Positions 41,849-51,919 of a stretch of 64,000 nt of DNA are shown piece after piece; positions within the stretch are counted from its first letter, which is position 1; every line of letters starts with the position of its first letter. The position numbers and the translations under genes are program-made. The stretch spans positions 930,001-994,000 of the forward strand of contig NZ_CP043909.1 of NCBI RefSeq assembly GCF_008630915.1. Direction: 5' to 3'. The notes below the pieces were generated by a model, which saw nothing but the letters and a program-made list of their open reading frames with translations, did no database searches and was not told where the DNA came from. This DNA is from Acinetobacter suaedae. Lineage in GTDB: Bacteria; Pseudomonadota; Gammaproteobacteria; Pseudomonadales; Moraxellaceae.

Positions 41849-44167
41849 GTGTTTACGAAAATTATTAAACTAGAGAATGTAAAACAATGGCAACATACTG
41901 GTAGTAAAGGTGGTTCAGAAAATGATTTTGGTCAGTTAAATTTAATTTACGGAAGGAATGGAGCTGGAAAATCAACACTAACAAAAATTCTAGATTTGAT
42001 TAATAAAAGAGATATAGAAAAGATTAAGAAATTAGCTCCCTTGGAGAACGAAAAAGAGCCATTTTTTAATTTTATGATTAAAGGTAACAGTATAACTTTA
42101 GCTACCTTAGATAAAGCACCAGAATTTCATATTTTTAATCAAGACTTTGTAGACGAAAATTTATATTCTACAAATGGTGTGGAAAGCTCTCAGTTAGTCA
42201 ACTATTATGATTTTTGTTTGGGAAAAGTATCAGTTGATAAACAAAAAGAAGTTGATAGGTTAAAAAGTGAAATAACTGCTTTAACAAGTTTAATACAACC
42301 ATTGGAAGCAAAACTAAAGACACAATTTAATAGAACAATTGAGCAAATCAAAAAGATTCCTAGTACGGATAATGTGGATGAAGAAATTACTAAATTGAAT
42401 GAAAAACTGATAGATCAAAAGTCAGTTAACTTATATCGACAAAGAAAAAAACTGTCATTTTTAAGTTTGGTTAATCCTAAATTTGATAAAAGTATTTTTG
42501 AGACTAACTTAGAAGTGATTTCGAAAGAAGCTCAAGAGAAAGTAACTCAGCATATAAAAGAACATTTTGCAAAAGATGATGAAAATTGGATTAAAGATGG
42601 TATAGAGCTAGTAACACATACAAACAATTGTCCATTTTGTGCCCAAAGTTTAGACAACTCACCAATTTTTAGTTTTTACAGTCAGTTTATAACGGATTCT
42701 TATAAACAGGCTTGTGATGATTTTGAATTAAAGAAATATTCAAACTTCGAATCAAAAGCTTATGAAATAGGTATACGTCTTGATGAGTTAGTTGAGATAA
42801 TTGCCTCAAATTGTGATTTGATTCAAACATGGTCTGATCGGATTGAAAAATTAGACTTGATAATCGAATTAAAGGATTTGAAGAATGCATATAAAATTTT
42901 CTTTCATGAGGTCAGGGGGTTAATAACGAAGAAAGAAAAAGATATTTTAGCATCCATTAATTTTAATAAATTTGATGAACTTTTAAACTTAATCTATCAG
43001 AATGCTAATTTTACTGATTATAACGATAAAGTCTTAATGTTTAATAAAAGAATTGATAAGTACTTGGAAACATTATCACAAGATCAAAGTCAAATAATTA
43101 ATCAAAAAATTTCAGAATTAAAATTAATAAAATTGCGGTTTTCTAAAGAAGTAATTTCTGATCTTGAAAGTTTTAGTAAGTACAAAAATGATAAAGATGA
43201 AAAAACGAAATCTATGACTGAATTACGAGATTTAATTCTAGAAGAACAAAAGATTCTTATTGAAAAGCATAAAGACGGAATCAATGAATTATTAAAGAAA
43301 TTTAACTCAATGATTAGGCTTAGCTCATTTGAAAAGGATAATAAAGGACATAGAGGTGTGAGCCGTATATCTTACGGTATTACATTTTTGGATAAGGAAT
43401 TATCAATTTTGAATCATAATGAGATAATTTTCGAAAGAGTTTTAAGTTCTGGAGATAAATCAGCCTTAGCCCTCGCTTTTTTCCTATCTAAGTTTAAGGG
43501 TGAAAATTTTGAACCATCAATTATATTTTTTGATGATCCAATGAGTTCATTAGATGAGCATAGAAGAAAAGCTACTATTCAAGAAATTCAGTACTTAGTT
43601 GAAAGAGAGTTTCAAATCTTTGTTTTAAGTCATGATCCATTTTTTCTTTCAGACATAAGCAAATTAAGTGCTATTTCTAAAAGTGCGAAGTGTTATGAAG
43701 TTGAAACTAAATTAATAGACTTTGATCCTTTTGATCCAAATAGTAAAAAAGTCTGTAATAGTAAATTAACTGTACGTCAAAATTTTGATTCTTATGTTTT
43801 ACATTCTTATTATCAGGAATATTACAAGCTTTGGGATTTTGTTTATGCCGGAAAAGAGGAACAAAAAACTGAAATAGCAAGATCTTTACGGCCAATTCTT
43901 GAAGCATATTTAAGATTTCTATTTCCAAAGATTTTTACTGAGGATCTCTGGTTAGGAAATATGATTACAATGATTAGAGAAGAAAAAAATGTAAAAAGTC
44001 CTTTATTCGACAAAAACCAAAGGTTGGCTGAAATTCAGTCAATCAATGAGTTTTCGAAAACTTATCATCACGCTGATGGCTTTGATACTTGTATTCAAGG
44101 TATAGATTTTTCGACTTTACATGGTTATGCAAAAGATACCTTGAGATTTATAACTGGAATTAATTAG
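41849..44167 (+). CDS. AAA_13 (PrrC/RloC-like) ATPase, possible anticodon nuclease
   Basis: A 772-residue SMC/Rad50-type ATPase of the AAA_13 group. Walker A is GRNGAGKS (35-42). A long coiled-coil middle contains CPFC (C261, C264), like the zinc hook of RloC. The C-terminal ABC half has LSSGDKSALALAFF and Walker B IIFFDDPMSSLDE (D562, D563). The last 110 residues hold R681-x3-E685 and H740/H741, which recalls the Arg-Glu-His set of the PrrC tRNA-cutting domain; spacing to His is longer than in PrrC. It starts with GTG, is clearly A+T-rich and lies alone between inverted repeats. An abortive-infection role is inference. Confidence 0.7.
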   Translation: MFTKIIKLENVKQWQHTGSKGGSENDFGQLNLIYGRNGAGKSTLTKILDLINKRDIEKIKKLAPLENEKEPFFNFMIKGNSITLATLDKAPEFHIFNQDFVDENLYSTNGVESSQLVNYYDFCLGKVSVDKQKEVDRLKSEITALTSLIQPLEAKLKTQFNRTIEQIKKIPSTDNVDEEITKLNEKLIDQKSVNLYRQRKKLSFLSLVNPKFDKSIFETNLEVISKEAQEKVTQHIKEHFAKDDENWIKDGIELVTHTNNCPFCAQSLDNSPIFSFYSQFITDSYKQACDDFELKKYSNFESKAYEIGIRLDELVEIIASNCDLIQTWSDRIEKLDLIIELKDLKNAYKIFFHEVRGLITKKEKDILASINFNKFDELLNLIYQNANFTDYNDKVLMFNKRIDKYLETLSQDQSQIINQKISELKLIKLRFSKEVISDLESFSKYKNDKDEKTKSMTELRDLILEEQKILIEKHKDGINELLKKFNSMIRLSSFEKDNKGHRGVSRISYGITFLDKELSILNHNEIIFERVLSSGDKSALALAFFLSKFKGENFEPSIIFFDDPMSSLDEHRRKATIQEIQYLVEREFQIFVLSHDPFFLSDISKLSAISKSAKCYEVETKLIDFDPFDPNSKKVCNSKLTVRQNFDSYVLHSYYQEYYKLWDFVYAGKEEQKTEIARSLRPILEAYLRFLFPKIFTEDLWLGNMITMIREEKNVKSPLFDKNQRLAEIQSINEFSKTYHHADGFDTCIQGIDFSTLHGYAKDTLRFITGIN

Positions 44168-44168
44168 C

Positions 44169-44203
44169 AATCCCTCCCAACCTCCCTTTGAAAAAGGGAG
44201 GAG
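44169..44203 (-). repeat. Palindromic repeat, right copy flanking the AAA ATPase gene
   Basis: AATCCCTCCCAA followed by a perfect 9-base hairpin CCTCCCTTT / AAAGGGAGG (44181-44189, 44193-44201). It is the reverse-oriented relative of the copy at 41729-41763 and starts 2 bases after the ATPase stop codon. Confidence 0.85.
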
Positions 44204-44272
44204 CAGTCACCTAATTCGATTAATTATATGATATCTCTCTCTTTTTAAAGAAGGCAAACGAGATTCAATTCA

Positions 44273-44302
44273 AAAAAATCCCCTCAATCGAGGGGATTTT
44301 TT
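44273..44302. terminator. Bidirectional terminator
   Basis: AAAAAATCCCCT (44273-44284) and AGGGGATTTTTT (44291-44302) form a perfect 12-base stem serving the ATPase gene and metH, which converge here. Confidence 0.9.
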
Positions 44303-44313
44303 ATCACATGAGT

Positions 44314-47300
44314 TTAACCAATCGAATCATCTAAATTCGGTGCTAACCAGCGTTTCGCTACATCCAGTGTCCAGCCTTTACGTTTTGCATAATCTTCAAG
44401 CTGATCTTGAGAGATTTTGCCCACATTAAAGTATTCACTTTGAGGATGTGAATAATAGAAACCACTGACAGAAGAAGGCGGCATCATGGCAAAGTGTTCA
44501 GTCAGTTTGGTACCAATCTTTTCTTCTGAGCCTAACCAATCAAATAATACTGCTTTTTCAGAGTGTTCAGGACAAGCAGGGTAACCTGGTGCAGGACGAA
44601 TACCGACATACTTTTCTTTGATCAGTTCTTCATTGCTCAACGTTTCATCTGCTTTATAGCCCCAGAACTCTTTACGAATACGTTCATGTAAATGCTCAGC
44701 GAATGCTTCTGCAAAACGATCCGCTAAAGACTGAATCAGAATCGCTGAATAGTCATCACCTTTGGCTTTATATTCATTTGCCAATTCTTCAGCGCCAAAG
44801 ATCGACACCGTGAAACCACCGAGATAATCCTCAGGCTGTTCAGAAGGCTTAATATAATCCGCCAAAGACAAGTTTGGTTTACCTGTCACTTTGTCTGATT
44901 GCTGACGTACATGCTCAAAGGTGTGAGTGCGATTTTGACCTGATTCGTCAAATACGCTGACGGTATCTGCACCAGTACGCTGAGCAGGGTATAAGCCAAA
45001 TACAGCACGGGCATCGAAACGTTTATTTTCAATGATGTCTTTCAGCATCGCTTGCGCTTGATTATAAAGATCAGTCGCTGCTTCACCGACCACTTCATCT
45101 TCTAAAATTTTCGGGAATTTACCCGCCAAACTCCAAGAGATAAAGAATGGTGTCCAATCAAAATATTCAACTAAGGTTTCAAGCGGATAATTCTTAATAA
45201 CTTGTGTACCCAAAGTATTTGGTTTTGGTGGGACATAGTGATTATCTATTTTAAAACCATTTTCGACTGATTCTGCATAACTCAATTTTGCAGCTTTAGG
45301 TTGCTTGTTCGCTAAGCGTTCACGAATCTTGGCATATTCCGCACGATGCTCTGCAATAAAGTTACCGCGCATTTCAGGAGAAAGTAGGGTAGTTGCCACA
45401 CCCACTGCACGAGAGGCATCAGCCACATAAATTACTGCATCATTTGAATATTGAGGATCAATTTTAACTGCGGTATGTGCTTTGGATGTAGTTGCACCGC
45501 CGATCAATAAAGGAATGTTAAAGCCTTTACGTTGCATTTCTTTGGCTACAAAGACCATTTCATCCAAAGATGGAGTGATCAAACCAGACAAACCAATGAT
45601 GTCACATTTCTCATCAATTGCTGTTTGCAGAATTTTTTCCGCAGGTACCATCACGCCGAGGTCAACGATGTCGTAACCATTACAACCTAAGACAACACCC
45701 ACAATATTTTTACCAATATCGTGTACGTCACCTTTTACTGTTGCCATCAGGACTTTACCTTTAGACTGTCCTTCTGATTTTTCTGCTTCAATGTATGGGT
45801 TGAGCCATGCCACCGCTTGTTTCATGACACGTGCAGATTTAACAACTTGAGGAAGGAACATTTTTCCTGAACCAAACAAGTCACCGACCACGTTCATGCC
45901 GTCCATTAATGGGCCTTCGATCACATCAAGCGGACGTTTTGACTTTAAACGTGCTTCTTCAGTATCTTGATCGATATAAGTGGTGATACCTTTAACAAGT
46001 GCGTATTCAAGACGTTTTTCAACAGGCTCATTACGCCATTCAAGATTTTCAGCTTCTTTGGCTGCACCACCTTGACCACGATACTTTTCTGCAACTTCCA
46101 GTAAGCGTTCAGTCGCAAGCTGACCTGATTCACCTTGATTTTGGTTCAGAACAACATCTTCAACAGCGTCTTTTAGTTCTTTTGGAATGTCGTCATAAAT
46201 TGCCATCTGACCAGCATTCACGATACCCATGGTCATGCCTTGTTTGATGGCATGGTAGAGGAACACGGAGTGAATCGCTTCACGTACAGGCTCATTACCA
46301 CGGAATGAGAACGAAACGTTAGAAACACCACCTGAAATCATGGCATGTGGTAAGTTTTGTTTGATCCAACCAGTCGCCTCAATAAAGTCTACGGCATAGT
46401 TATTGTGTTCTTCGATCCCTGTTGCCACTGCAAAAACGTTTGGATCGAAAATAATATCTTCAGCTGGATAGCCAACTTCATTGACTAAAATGTCATAAGA
46501 GCGTTTACAAATTTCGCGCTTACGCTCTGCGGTATCTGCCTGACCAACTTCGTCAAAAGCCATGACAATAACTGCTGCACCGTACTGACGGCAGAGGCGA
46601 GCTTTTTCGACAAACTCGTCATAACCTTCTTTTAGGGAAATCGAGTTTACAACCGGTTTACCTTGAACACATTTTAGACCTGCTTCAATGATTTCCCATT
46701 TCGATGAGTCAATCATGATTGGTACACGAGAAATATCAGGTTCTGAAGCGACAAGGTTCAGGAAATGCACCATCGCACCTTGCGAATCGAGCATCCCTTC
46801 ATCCATGTTAATGTCGATGATTTGCGCACCAGCTTCCACCTGTTGCTGAGCAACTTCTAAAGCTTCTGCAAAGTTCTCTTCACGGATCAAACGTAGGAAT
46901 TTTTTTGATCCTGTGACGTTGGTACGTTCACCGACGTTCACGAATAAAGAATCATCATAAATATTAAATGGTTCTAAACCACTTAAACGGCAAGCATGAA
47001 CTGTTTCTGGGACTTGGCGAGGTGCAATGTCTTTTACTGCATTGGCAATGGCACGAATATGATCTGGTGTCGTACCACAGCAACCACCTGTAATATTGAT
47101 TAAACCGCTTTCAGCAAATTCTTTAATAAAAGCAGCAGTTTGTTCTGGGGTTTCATCATACTCACCAAATGCATTCGGTAAGCCAGCATTTGGGTGAGCA
47201 GATATAAAAGTATCGGCAACGTCAGCAATGGTTTTAACGTGAGGGCGCATTGCATCTGCACCCAATGCGCAGTTAAAACCAATTGACAGCAAGTCACCAT

Positions 47301-48000
47301 GACGTACTGAGTTCCAGAATGCTTCAGCGGTTTGACCTGTCAATGTACGACCTGAGGCATCTGTGATCGTACCTGAGATCATCAATGGAAGTTCATAACC
47401 GATTTGTTTAAATACTTCTTTGACTGCAAAAATTGCAGCTTTACAGTTCAAGGTATCGAAAACTGTTTCGATCAACAGGATGTCAGCACCGCCTTCAATT
47501 AAGGCATGCGTTGCTTCGATATAATTTTCTTTTAGTTCATCGAAAGTAATATTACGGAATGCTGGATCATTGACGTTTGGTGAGATTGAACAGGTACGAG
47601 ATGTAGGGCCGAGTACACCTGCCACAAAACGAGGTTTTTCTGGGGTTGAATATTTATCACATGCTGCTCTGGCGAGACGTGCCGCTTCACGGTTGATCTC
47701 TGGAACAAGGTCTTCCATGTGGTAGTCAGACATCGAAACACGGGTACCATTAAAGCTGTTGGTTTCAATAATATCTGCACCAGCATCCAAATAAGCTTCA
47801 TGGATGCCCTGAATAATCTGCGGTTGAGTCAATACTAAAAGATCGTTATTACCTTTAAGATCAGAAGCCCAATCTGCAAAACGTTCACCACGATAATCTT
47901 CTTCTTCTAACTTATGGCGTTGAATCATGGTTCCCATTGCACCGTCAATAATCAGGATACGTTGGGCGAGAAGAGATTTTAGGGTGGCAAGCGTGGACAT
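44314..48000 (-). CDS. metH: MetH, cobalamin-dependent methionine synthase
   Basis: Transfers a methyl group from methyltetrahydrofolate through cobalamin to homocysteine. All four modules are present in 1228 residues: homocysteine/zinc domain (about 1-320, with zinc Cys pair in ITGGCCGTT), folate domain (about 345-610, [13 protein letters not shown]), cobalamin domain (about 650-890, [15 protein letters not shown] with the axial His) and reactivation domain (about 905-1228, [12 protein letters not shown]). The frame is open upstream to 48099, but that extension is not protein-like in the family. The ATG at 48000 ([20 protein letters not shown]) fits E. coli MetH. Confidence 0.96.
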   Translation of the reverse strand: MSTLATLKSLLAQRILIIDGAMGTMIQRHKLEEEDYRGERFADWASDLKGNNDLLVLTQPQIIQGIHEAYLDAGADIIETNSFNGTRVSMSDYHMEDLVPEINREAARLARAACDKYSTPEKPRFVAGVLGPTSRTCSISPNVNDPAFRNITFDELKENYIEATHALIEGGADILLIETVFDTLNCKAAIFAVKEVFKQIGYELPLMISGTITDASGRTLTGQTAEAFWNSVRHGDLLSIGFNCALGADAMRPHVKTIADVADTFISAHPNAGLPNAFGEYDETPEQTAAFIKEFAESGLINITGGCCGTTPDHIRAIANAVKDIAPRQVPETVHACRLSGLEPFNIYDDSLFVNVGERTNVTGSKKFLRLIREENFAEALEVAQQQVEAGAQIIDINMDEGMLDSQGAMVHFLNLVASEPDISRVPIMIDSSKWEIIEAGLKCVQGKPVVNSISLKEGYDEFVEKARLCRQYGAAVIVMAFDEVGQADTAERKREICKRSYDILVNEVGYPAEDIIFDPNVFAVATGIEEHNNYAVDFIEATGWIKQNLPHAMISGGVSNVSFSFRGNEPVREAIHSVFLYHAIKQGMTMGIVNAGQMAIYDDIPKELKDAVEDVVLNQNQGESGQLATERLLEVAEKYRGQGGAAKEAENLEWRNEPVEKRLEYALVKGITTYIDQDTEEARLKSKRPLDVIEGPLMDGMNVVGDLFGSGKMFLPQVVKSARVMKQAVAWLNPYIEAEKSEGQSKGKVLMATVKGDVHDIGKNIVGVVLGCNGYDIVDLGVMVPAEKILQTAIDEKCDIIGLSGLITPSLDEMVFVAKEMQRKGFNIPLLIGGATTSKAHTAVKIDPQYSNDAVIYVADASRAVGVATTLLSPEMRGNFIAEHRAEYAKIRERLANKQPKAAKLSYAESVENGFKIDNHYVPPKPNTLGTQVIKNYPLETLVEYFDWTPFFISWSLAGKFPKILEDEVVGEAATDLYNQAQAMLKDIIENKRFDARAVFGLYPAQRTGADTVSVFDESGQNRTHTFEHVRQQSDKVTGKPNLSLADYIKPSEQPEDYLGGFTVSIFGAEELANEYKAKGDDYSAILIQSLADRFAEAFAEHLHERIRKEFWGYKADETLSNEELIKEKYVGIRPAPGYPACPEHSEKAVLFDWLGSEEKIGTKLTEHFAMMPPSSVSGFYYSHPQSEYFNVGKISQDQLEDYAKRKGWTLDVAKRWLAPNLDDSIG

Positions 48001-48370
48001 AAGGAACCCCAGTAATGGCAAAGATAAAAAGCAGACGCATTGTAGCAGAAGCAATGCTGAAGCGCTTATTTTCCATCTAAAAGGCGGTGAACCGCGCATT
48101 CAAATTGAAAAATGTCATAAAACTTTCATCAAAGTGCAACAATTCGAGGTAATAATGCTTAAAAATAAAGCAAAACGTTCGCAGTATGACCAATAAAAGT
48201 CATATTTTTTTGCGTTTGTTGCAAAATCAGACAACGATTTATTCTAACCCTGATATTGCTTTATTTTGTTGAAAAATATGGATTAATTTTGATTTAACGC
48301 ACTGTTTCGATACAAAAAATTGGTGTGAAAGTGATGAAATGATGAAAATTTGAGTTCATGTGACAAAGCT
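48001..48370. promoter_or_regulatory. metH-pitA divergent spacer
   Basis: Between the metH start and the Pho box there is no gene. Near metH a hairpin GCGGT-GA-ACCGC (around 48085-48096) could act in the metH leader. I saw no cobalamin riboswitch box. The remainder is A+T-rich and should contain the metH promoter. Confidence 0.5.
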
Positions 48371-48390
48371 TTGTCATATAATTGTCATAA
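48371..48390 (+). promoter_or_regulatory. Pho box upstream of pitA
   Basis: Two TGTCAT direct repeats 11 bases apart in phase, in the arrangement TTGTCATATAATTGTCATAA, match the PhoB-binding consensus closely. CAATAT at 48401-48406 is suitably placed as -10. The site lies 46 bases before the chosen pitA start, which also shows that the upstream extension of the reading frame is not coding. Confidence 0.75.
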
Positions 48391-48436
48391 TTTAATTAAA
48401 CAATATGGGGGATTTTTTTATCCTCCAGCCGTCTAC

Positions 48437-50068
48437 ATGAATTCAAATCTACCTCCTGCTTCGGATTCACCAGTTGCGACAGAATCGCAAGCCCAATCGA
48501 CGAATGTACATGTACCAACACCTAAATTTTTTATGCCGGTGTTCTTAACAGTCATTGTTGCTACACTGATTTATATTGGTTTTCAGGTGAGTGCTGATTT
48601 ATCACATGTGCCACCATTAAGTTTATATTCAGTTATTTTATTATCTACGGCACTATTTATTGCCTTGGCATTCGAATTTGTAAACGGTTTTCATGATACT
48701 GCAAATGCTGTTGCGACGGTGATTTATACCAATGCGCTTCCTGCACCAGTAGCGGTCATGTGGGCAGGCTTCTGTAACTTCTTAGGGGTTATGGTGGCAA
48801 GTGGTGCAGTTGCTTACGGTATCATTGCATTATTGCCTGTCGAAATGATTATGAATGTTGGCAGTGGGGCTGGTTTTGCCATGGTTTTCGCGCTGTTGAT
48901 TGCAGCGATTTTATGGAACCTTGGTACTTGGTTTTTGGGTATCCCAGCGTCGAGTTCGCACACTTTAATTGGTTCGATTTTAGGTGTGGGGATCATGAAT
49001 CATCTGTTAAATGCATCAACTGGAGCAACCAGTGGCATTGACATGGATCAGGTATTAAAAGTCGGTAAGGCGTTATTATTTTCTCCAATGATTGGTTTTG
49101 CTTTTGCAGCCGTTTTATTCTTATTGGTGAAAAAAATCTTTAAACGCCAAATGGAGTTGTTCCAACCTCCTGTTGGAAATAAGCCACCGCCACCACTCAT
49201 CCGCGGTATTTTGATTTTCACTTGTACAGGTGTGAGTTTTGCTCACGGTTCAAATGATGGTCAAAAGGGGATGGGGTTAATCATGTTGATCTTGATTGGC
49301 TTGGTTCCATTGGCTTATTCATTGAATAAAAGCTTAGACGAAAAGCATTTGCAATCTTTTGAGCAATTATCAGCTCAAACTGCATTGGTATTGAATGCTG
49401 ATCAACAAGAATTTTCTGATGAAAATGCCCGCGATATCCTCACAAAATATATTCAAACCAAAGAACAAACACCTGAAGTTTTACCTGCATTGGCGAGTAT
49501 GACTGGACATTTAGGTGAAAAAGTTGCCGCTTATGGTGATCTTAAAGATATTCCAGAAGCTGGGGTTGCTGAGTTGCGTAATGATATGTATTTAAGCACC
49601 ACGACGTTTAAGCGCCTAGATAAAGCAGATGCTCTACCTGCAATGACCACAGAACAACAAAAAGTAGTGAAAGACTATCGTAACAATATGGATTCATTCC
49701 TACAGTACATTCCTAACTGGGTAAAAGTTGCCGTTGCATTGGCCCTTGGTCTAGGAACAATGGTGGGTTGGAAACGTATCGTTATTACAGTGGGTGAGCG
49801 TATTGGTAAGAATCACATGACTTATGGTCAAGGGATGTCTGCTGAATTGGTTGCGATGAGTACGATTGCTGCTGCTGATGGTTTTGGTATGCCCGTTTCA
49901 ACAACACATGTTTTAAACAGTGCGGTTGCAGGTACGATGGTCGCAAATAAATCAGGCTTAAACTTTGCTACGATTAGAACGATTCTTTCGGCATGGGTAT
50001 TTACGTTACCAGCAACGATCGCATTATCTGGTGGTTTATACTGGTTGTTCTTGCAATTTGTCTCTTAA
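48437..50068 (+). CDS. pitA: PitA-type inorganic phosphate transporter
   Basis: A proton-coupled phosphate (metal-phosphate) importer of the PiT family, 543 residues. The two PiT signatures are present: FEFVNGFHDTANAVATVIYTN near the N-terminus and GFGMPVSTTHVLNSAVAGTM near the C-terminus, plus SFAHGSNDGQKGMG in the middle. About ten membrane helices flank a large hydrophilic loop (about 300-430). A TTG-initiated extension to 48350 would run through the Pho box, so the ATG at 48437 is preferred. A terminator follows. Confidence 0.92.
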   Translation: MNSNLPPASDSPVATESQAQSTNVHVPTPKFFMPVFLTVIVATLIYIGFQVSADLSHVPPLSLYSVILLSTALFIALAFEFVNGFHDTANAVATVIYTNALPAPVAVMWAGFCNFLGVMVASGAVAYGIIALLPVEMIMNVGSGAGFAMVFALLIAAILWNLGTWFLGIPASSSHTLIGSILGVGIMNHLLNASTGATSGIDMDQVLKVGKALLFSPMIGFAFAAVLFLLVKKIFKRQMELFQPPVGNKPPPPLIRGILIFTCTGVSFAHGSNDGQKGMGLIMLILIGLVPLAYSLNKSLDEKHLQSFEQLSAQTALVLNADQQEFSDENARDILTKYIQTKEQTPEVLPALASMTGHLGEKVAAYGDLKDIPEAGVAELRNDMYLSTTTFKRLDKADALPAMTTEQQKVVKDYRNNMDSFLQYIPNWVKVAVALALGLGTMVGWKRIVITVGERIGKNHMTYGQGMSAELVAMSTIAAADGFGMPVSTTHVLNSAVAGTMVANKSGLNFATIRTILSAWVFTLPATIALSGGLYWLFLQFVS

Positions 50069-50090
50069 TTTGAGCTGATTGAAAGATGAT

Positions 50091-50116
50091 AAAAGCTTTG
50101 CTACGGCAAGGCTTTT
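50091..50116 (+). terminator. Intrinsic terminator after pitA
   Basis: AAAAGCTTTGC (50091-50101) pairs with GCAAGGCTTTT (50106-50116), with one wobble, around TACG; T residues follow. Confidence 0.85.
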
Positions 50117-50312
50117 TTATTATTCTAAATTACCCGACTTCTGTTTAAGCTATGATTCCATTATTCGGATGGTTGGCTTGTATTGATGACATCATTGGTA
50201 AGTACAAAAATCGGGTTAACTACTATTTTGAGAATATAAAATAAGCACCAAAACTTTAATTATTATGAGGGTGTTTTATGATAAACAAGGTATTTGTTAA
50301 TGAGTATTTTAT

Positions 50313-50618
50313 GTGATTTATGATATTCCTCTGATTCTTTTATTGGGTATTGTCTTAGGTGTATTATGGGTGGCGTATTATGAGGTGTTACTCAATAAAT
50401 CTTCTTCTATTCTTTATTCTATTTTTCTTCAAATAGGCTTTAGAGTACAAACTGCTCAAATATTTTCTGTAATTTTTGCATGGTTATTATCATTTTCTTC
50501 TTGCTTATACATGTTAATTTTTGCTCCTTTCATCTCTGATGATCTATGGTCATACTATTCTACATCCTACTTTGTGGGGATAGTCATTGGCTTGTTTTTT
50601 AATAAAGTTAAATTTTAA
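50313..50618 (+). CDS. Small membrane protein, DUF1761-like
   Basis: A 101-residue protein with three hydrophobic helices (about 5-25, 45-72 and 82-96). LLLGIVLGVLWVAYYEVLL resembles the first helix of DUF1761 proteins (LGxLWYSPLLF pattern). The start is odd: the GTG at 50313 overlaps the stop of a 12-codon frame (ATG at 50279, behind GAGGGTG). That small frame is either a leader peptide coupled to the gene or the frameshifted true N-terminus. Function unknown. Confidence 0.5.
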   Translation: MIYDIPLILLLGIVLGVLWVAYYEVLLNKSSSILYSIFLQIGFRVQTAQIFSVIFAWLLSFSSCLYMLIFAPFISDDLWSYYSTSYFVGIVIGLFFNKVKF

Positions 50619-50665
50619 AATGACATTCTAGTTGGCATGATGCTTACATAGAACATAATAATACG

Positions 50666-50800
50666 ACTATCACTGTCTATAAATGAAGGATGCCACACAG
50701 GGTATAGTGGTGCTGCCTAAGTGGCAATGAATACTAGGGCAAGACTCAAGTCGTTAGTTTATTCTGATGACAAAAAAGAGCTGTCGAAACAGCTCTTTTT
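50666..50800 (+). ncRNA. Candidate small RNA
   Basis: A promoter-like pair TTGGCA (50632-50637) and CATAAT (50654-50659), 16 bases apart, precedes a gene-free stretch with a TGCCAC/GTGGCA hairpin (50691-50696, 50721-50726). A strong terminator ends it (50773-50800). A start near 50666 would give about 135 nucleotides. No known RNA family was recognised. Confidence 0.4.
50773..50800. terminator. Bidirectional terminator
   Basis: AAAAAGAGCTGT (50773-50784) and ACAGCTCTTTTT (50789-50800) make a perfect 12-base stem with a CGAA loop. It can end the Tim44-like gene leftward and the candidate small RNA rightward. Confidence 0.88.
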
Positions 50801-50820
50801 ATCTTTTTAACTACAGTGCT

Positions 50821-51837
50821 TTAAGCTTGTTGAATCCCAGCAACAACCCAATCTTGCTGTGAACCAACATCTTTAACAAAATGCCAAATCTCAGTAAATG
50901 GTTGTGGCAAACTATTTAGATCTTCACTTACAGTGCCAGTAAAGCGCACACTCACAATATATTGACCATTTTCGGTTGTACTTTCCGCAACCATCGCATT
51001 GAGATTACTAAACTCAGCTACGTCTTGGTCTTGGTTTGCCATAATGTCTTGATACATTGATGCATATAAATCAGGCGTTAAATAACGGCGAATTTCCTGA
51101 ATATTACTCGCAGTGTTCATGGACTGAATATGGTTAAAGCGTTGACGAGCAATACGTAAAAAGGCTGCAGGTTCAGTGCCATCTGGTAATTGATTACCAC
51201 TATTCATGGTTGCACTACCGAATGGAGCTTGAGTTGGTGCATTTCCAAAAGGAGACTGTGTTGCAGCACCACCGCCAACTGCTTGACCAAAGATATTGGT
51301 GTTGTCACCTGTTTGGCGAGCAGTTGGTTGTGAACTTTGGCGGCTAAACTGATTTGGGTTCGGGCCACCATTGTTTGGAGCGTATGGGTTATTGGCTGCT
51401 AATTTTTTTTTTGCGCCTAATTTGCGGAACACAAAGAAAGCGGCAGCTGCTGCAAGTAAGACCCATATCCAGCTTGGAAGCCCTTGTTTCTCTTCCTCCG
51501 CTGCTACAGCTTGCTGCTCAGTTTGAGCAGGATCTTTATTATCATCAGCCATTGCATTTGCTGCTACTGCACCAAGTGCTGCACCAGCGACACCAGCAGC
51601 GACCATACCACCTACACCAGGACCAGATTTCTGTGGTGCTGTAGCAGGCTGTTGTGCCGGCGTGGTTTGACGTGGTTGCTGATAAGACTGATTATTTGCT
51701 GGCTGTGATTGACTTGAACTAGAACGGCTCATGCCATGACTTTTACCACCACCTGCACGCTTCGCTTCTGCAAGGGGTGCAGCAACCAAAGTTGCCATTA
51801 ATAAAGCTGCCATCAAGCCACGCTGGTGTACTTGCAT
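50821..51837 (-). CDS. Tim44-like domain protein, exported or membrane-anchored
   Basis: A 338-residue protein with a signal peptide (about 1-25, ending PLAEA), a Ser/Gln/Pro/Gly-rich low-complexity region with an alanine/glycine-rich hydrophobic patch (about 75-93), a membrane helix (about 122-140, LPSWIWVLLAAAAAFFVF) and a C-terminal Tim44-like domain (about 220-338; ARQRFNHIQSMNT, EIWHFVKDV). In mitochondria this domain aids protein import; in bacteria the role is unclear. Transcribed alone, after radA, on the minus strand. Confidence 0.8.
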   Translation of the reverse strand: MQVHQRGLMAALLMATLVAAPLAEAKRAGGGKSHGMSRSSSSQSQPANNQSYQQPRQTTPAQQPATAPQKSGPGVGGMVAAGVAGAALGAVAANAMADDNKDPAQTEQQAVAAEEEKQGLPSWIWVLLAAAAAFFVFRKLGAKKKLAANNPYAPNNGGPNPNQFSRQSSQPTARQTGDNTNIFGQAVGGGAATQSPFGNAPTQAPFGSATMNSGNQLPDGTEPAAFLRIARQRFNHIQSMNTASNIQEIRRYLTPDLYASMYQDIMANQDQDVAEFSNLNAMVAESTTENGQYIVSVRFTGTVSEDLNSLPQPFTEIWHFVKDVGSQQDWVVAGIQQA

Positions 51838-51919
51838 CGAAAATTCCTATTCAATTCCAATATGTAAGTGTATTTATGCAGGTATTTGTGCAGAATTTCA
51901 ATCAAAAAAGTATATTTTT

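Noticed and set aside
41729..44203. CRISPR-like repeats
   Set aside because: Only two copies exist, they are inverted and far apart, with no spacer structure and no cas genes.
48001..48099. N-terminal extension of metH by 33 residues
   Set aside because: The extension is not conserved-looking; the ATG at 48000 matches the usual MetH start.
48001..48370. Cobalamin riboswitch upstream of metH
   Set aside because: No B12-box (GCCACTG-type) or typical long folded leader was visible on the metH strand.
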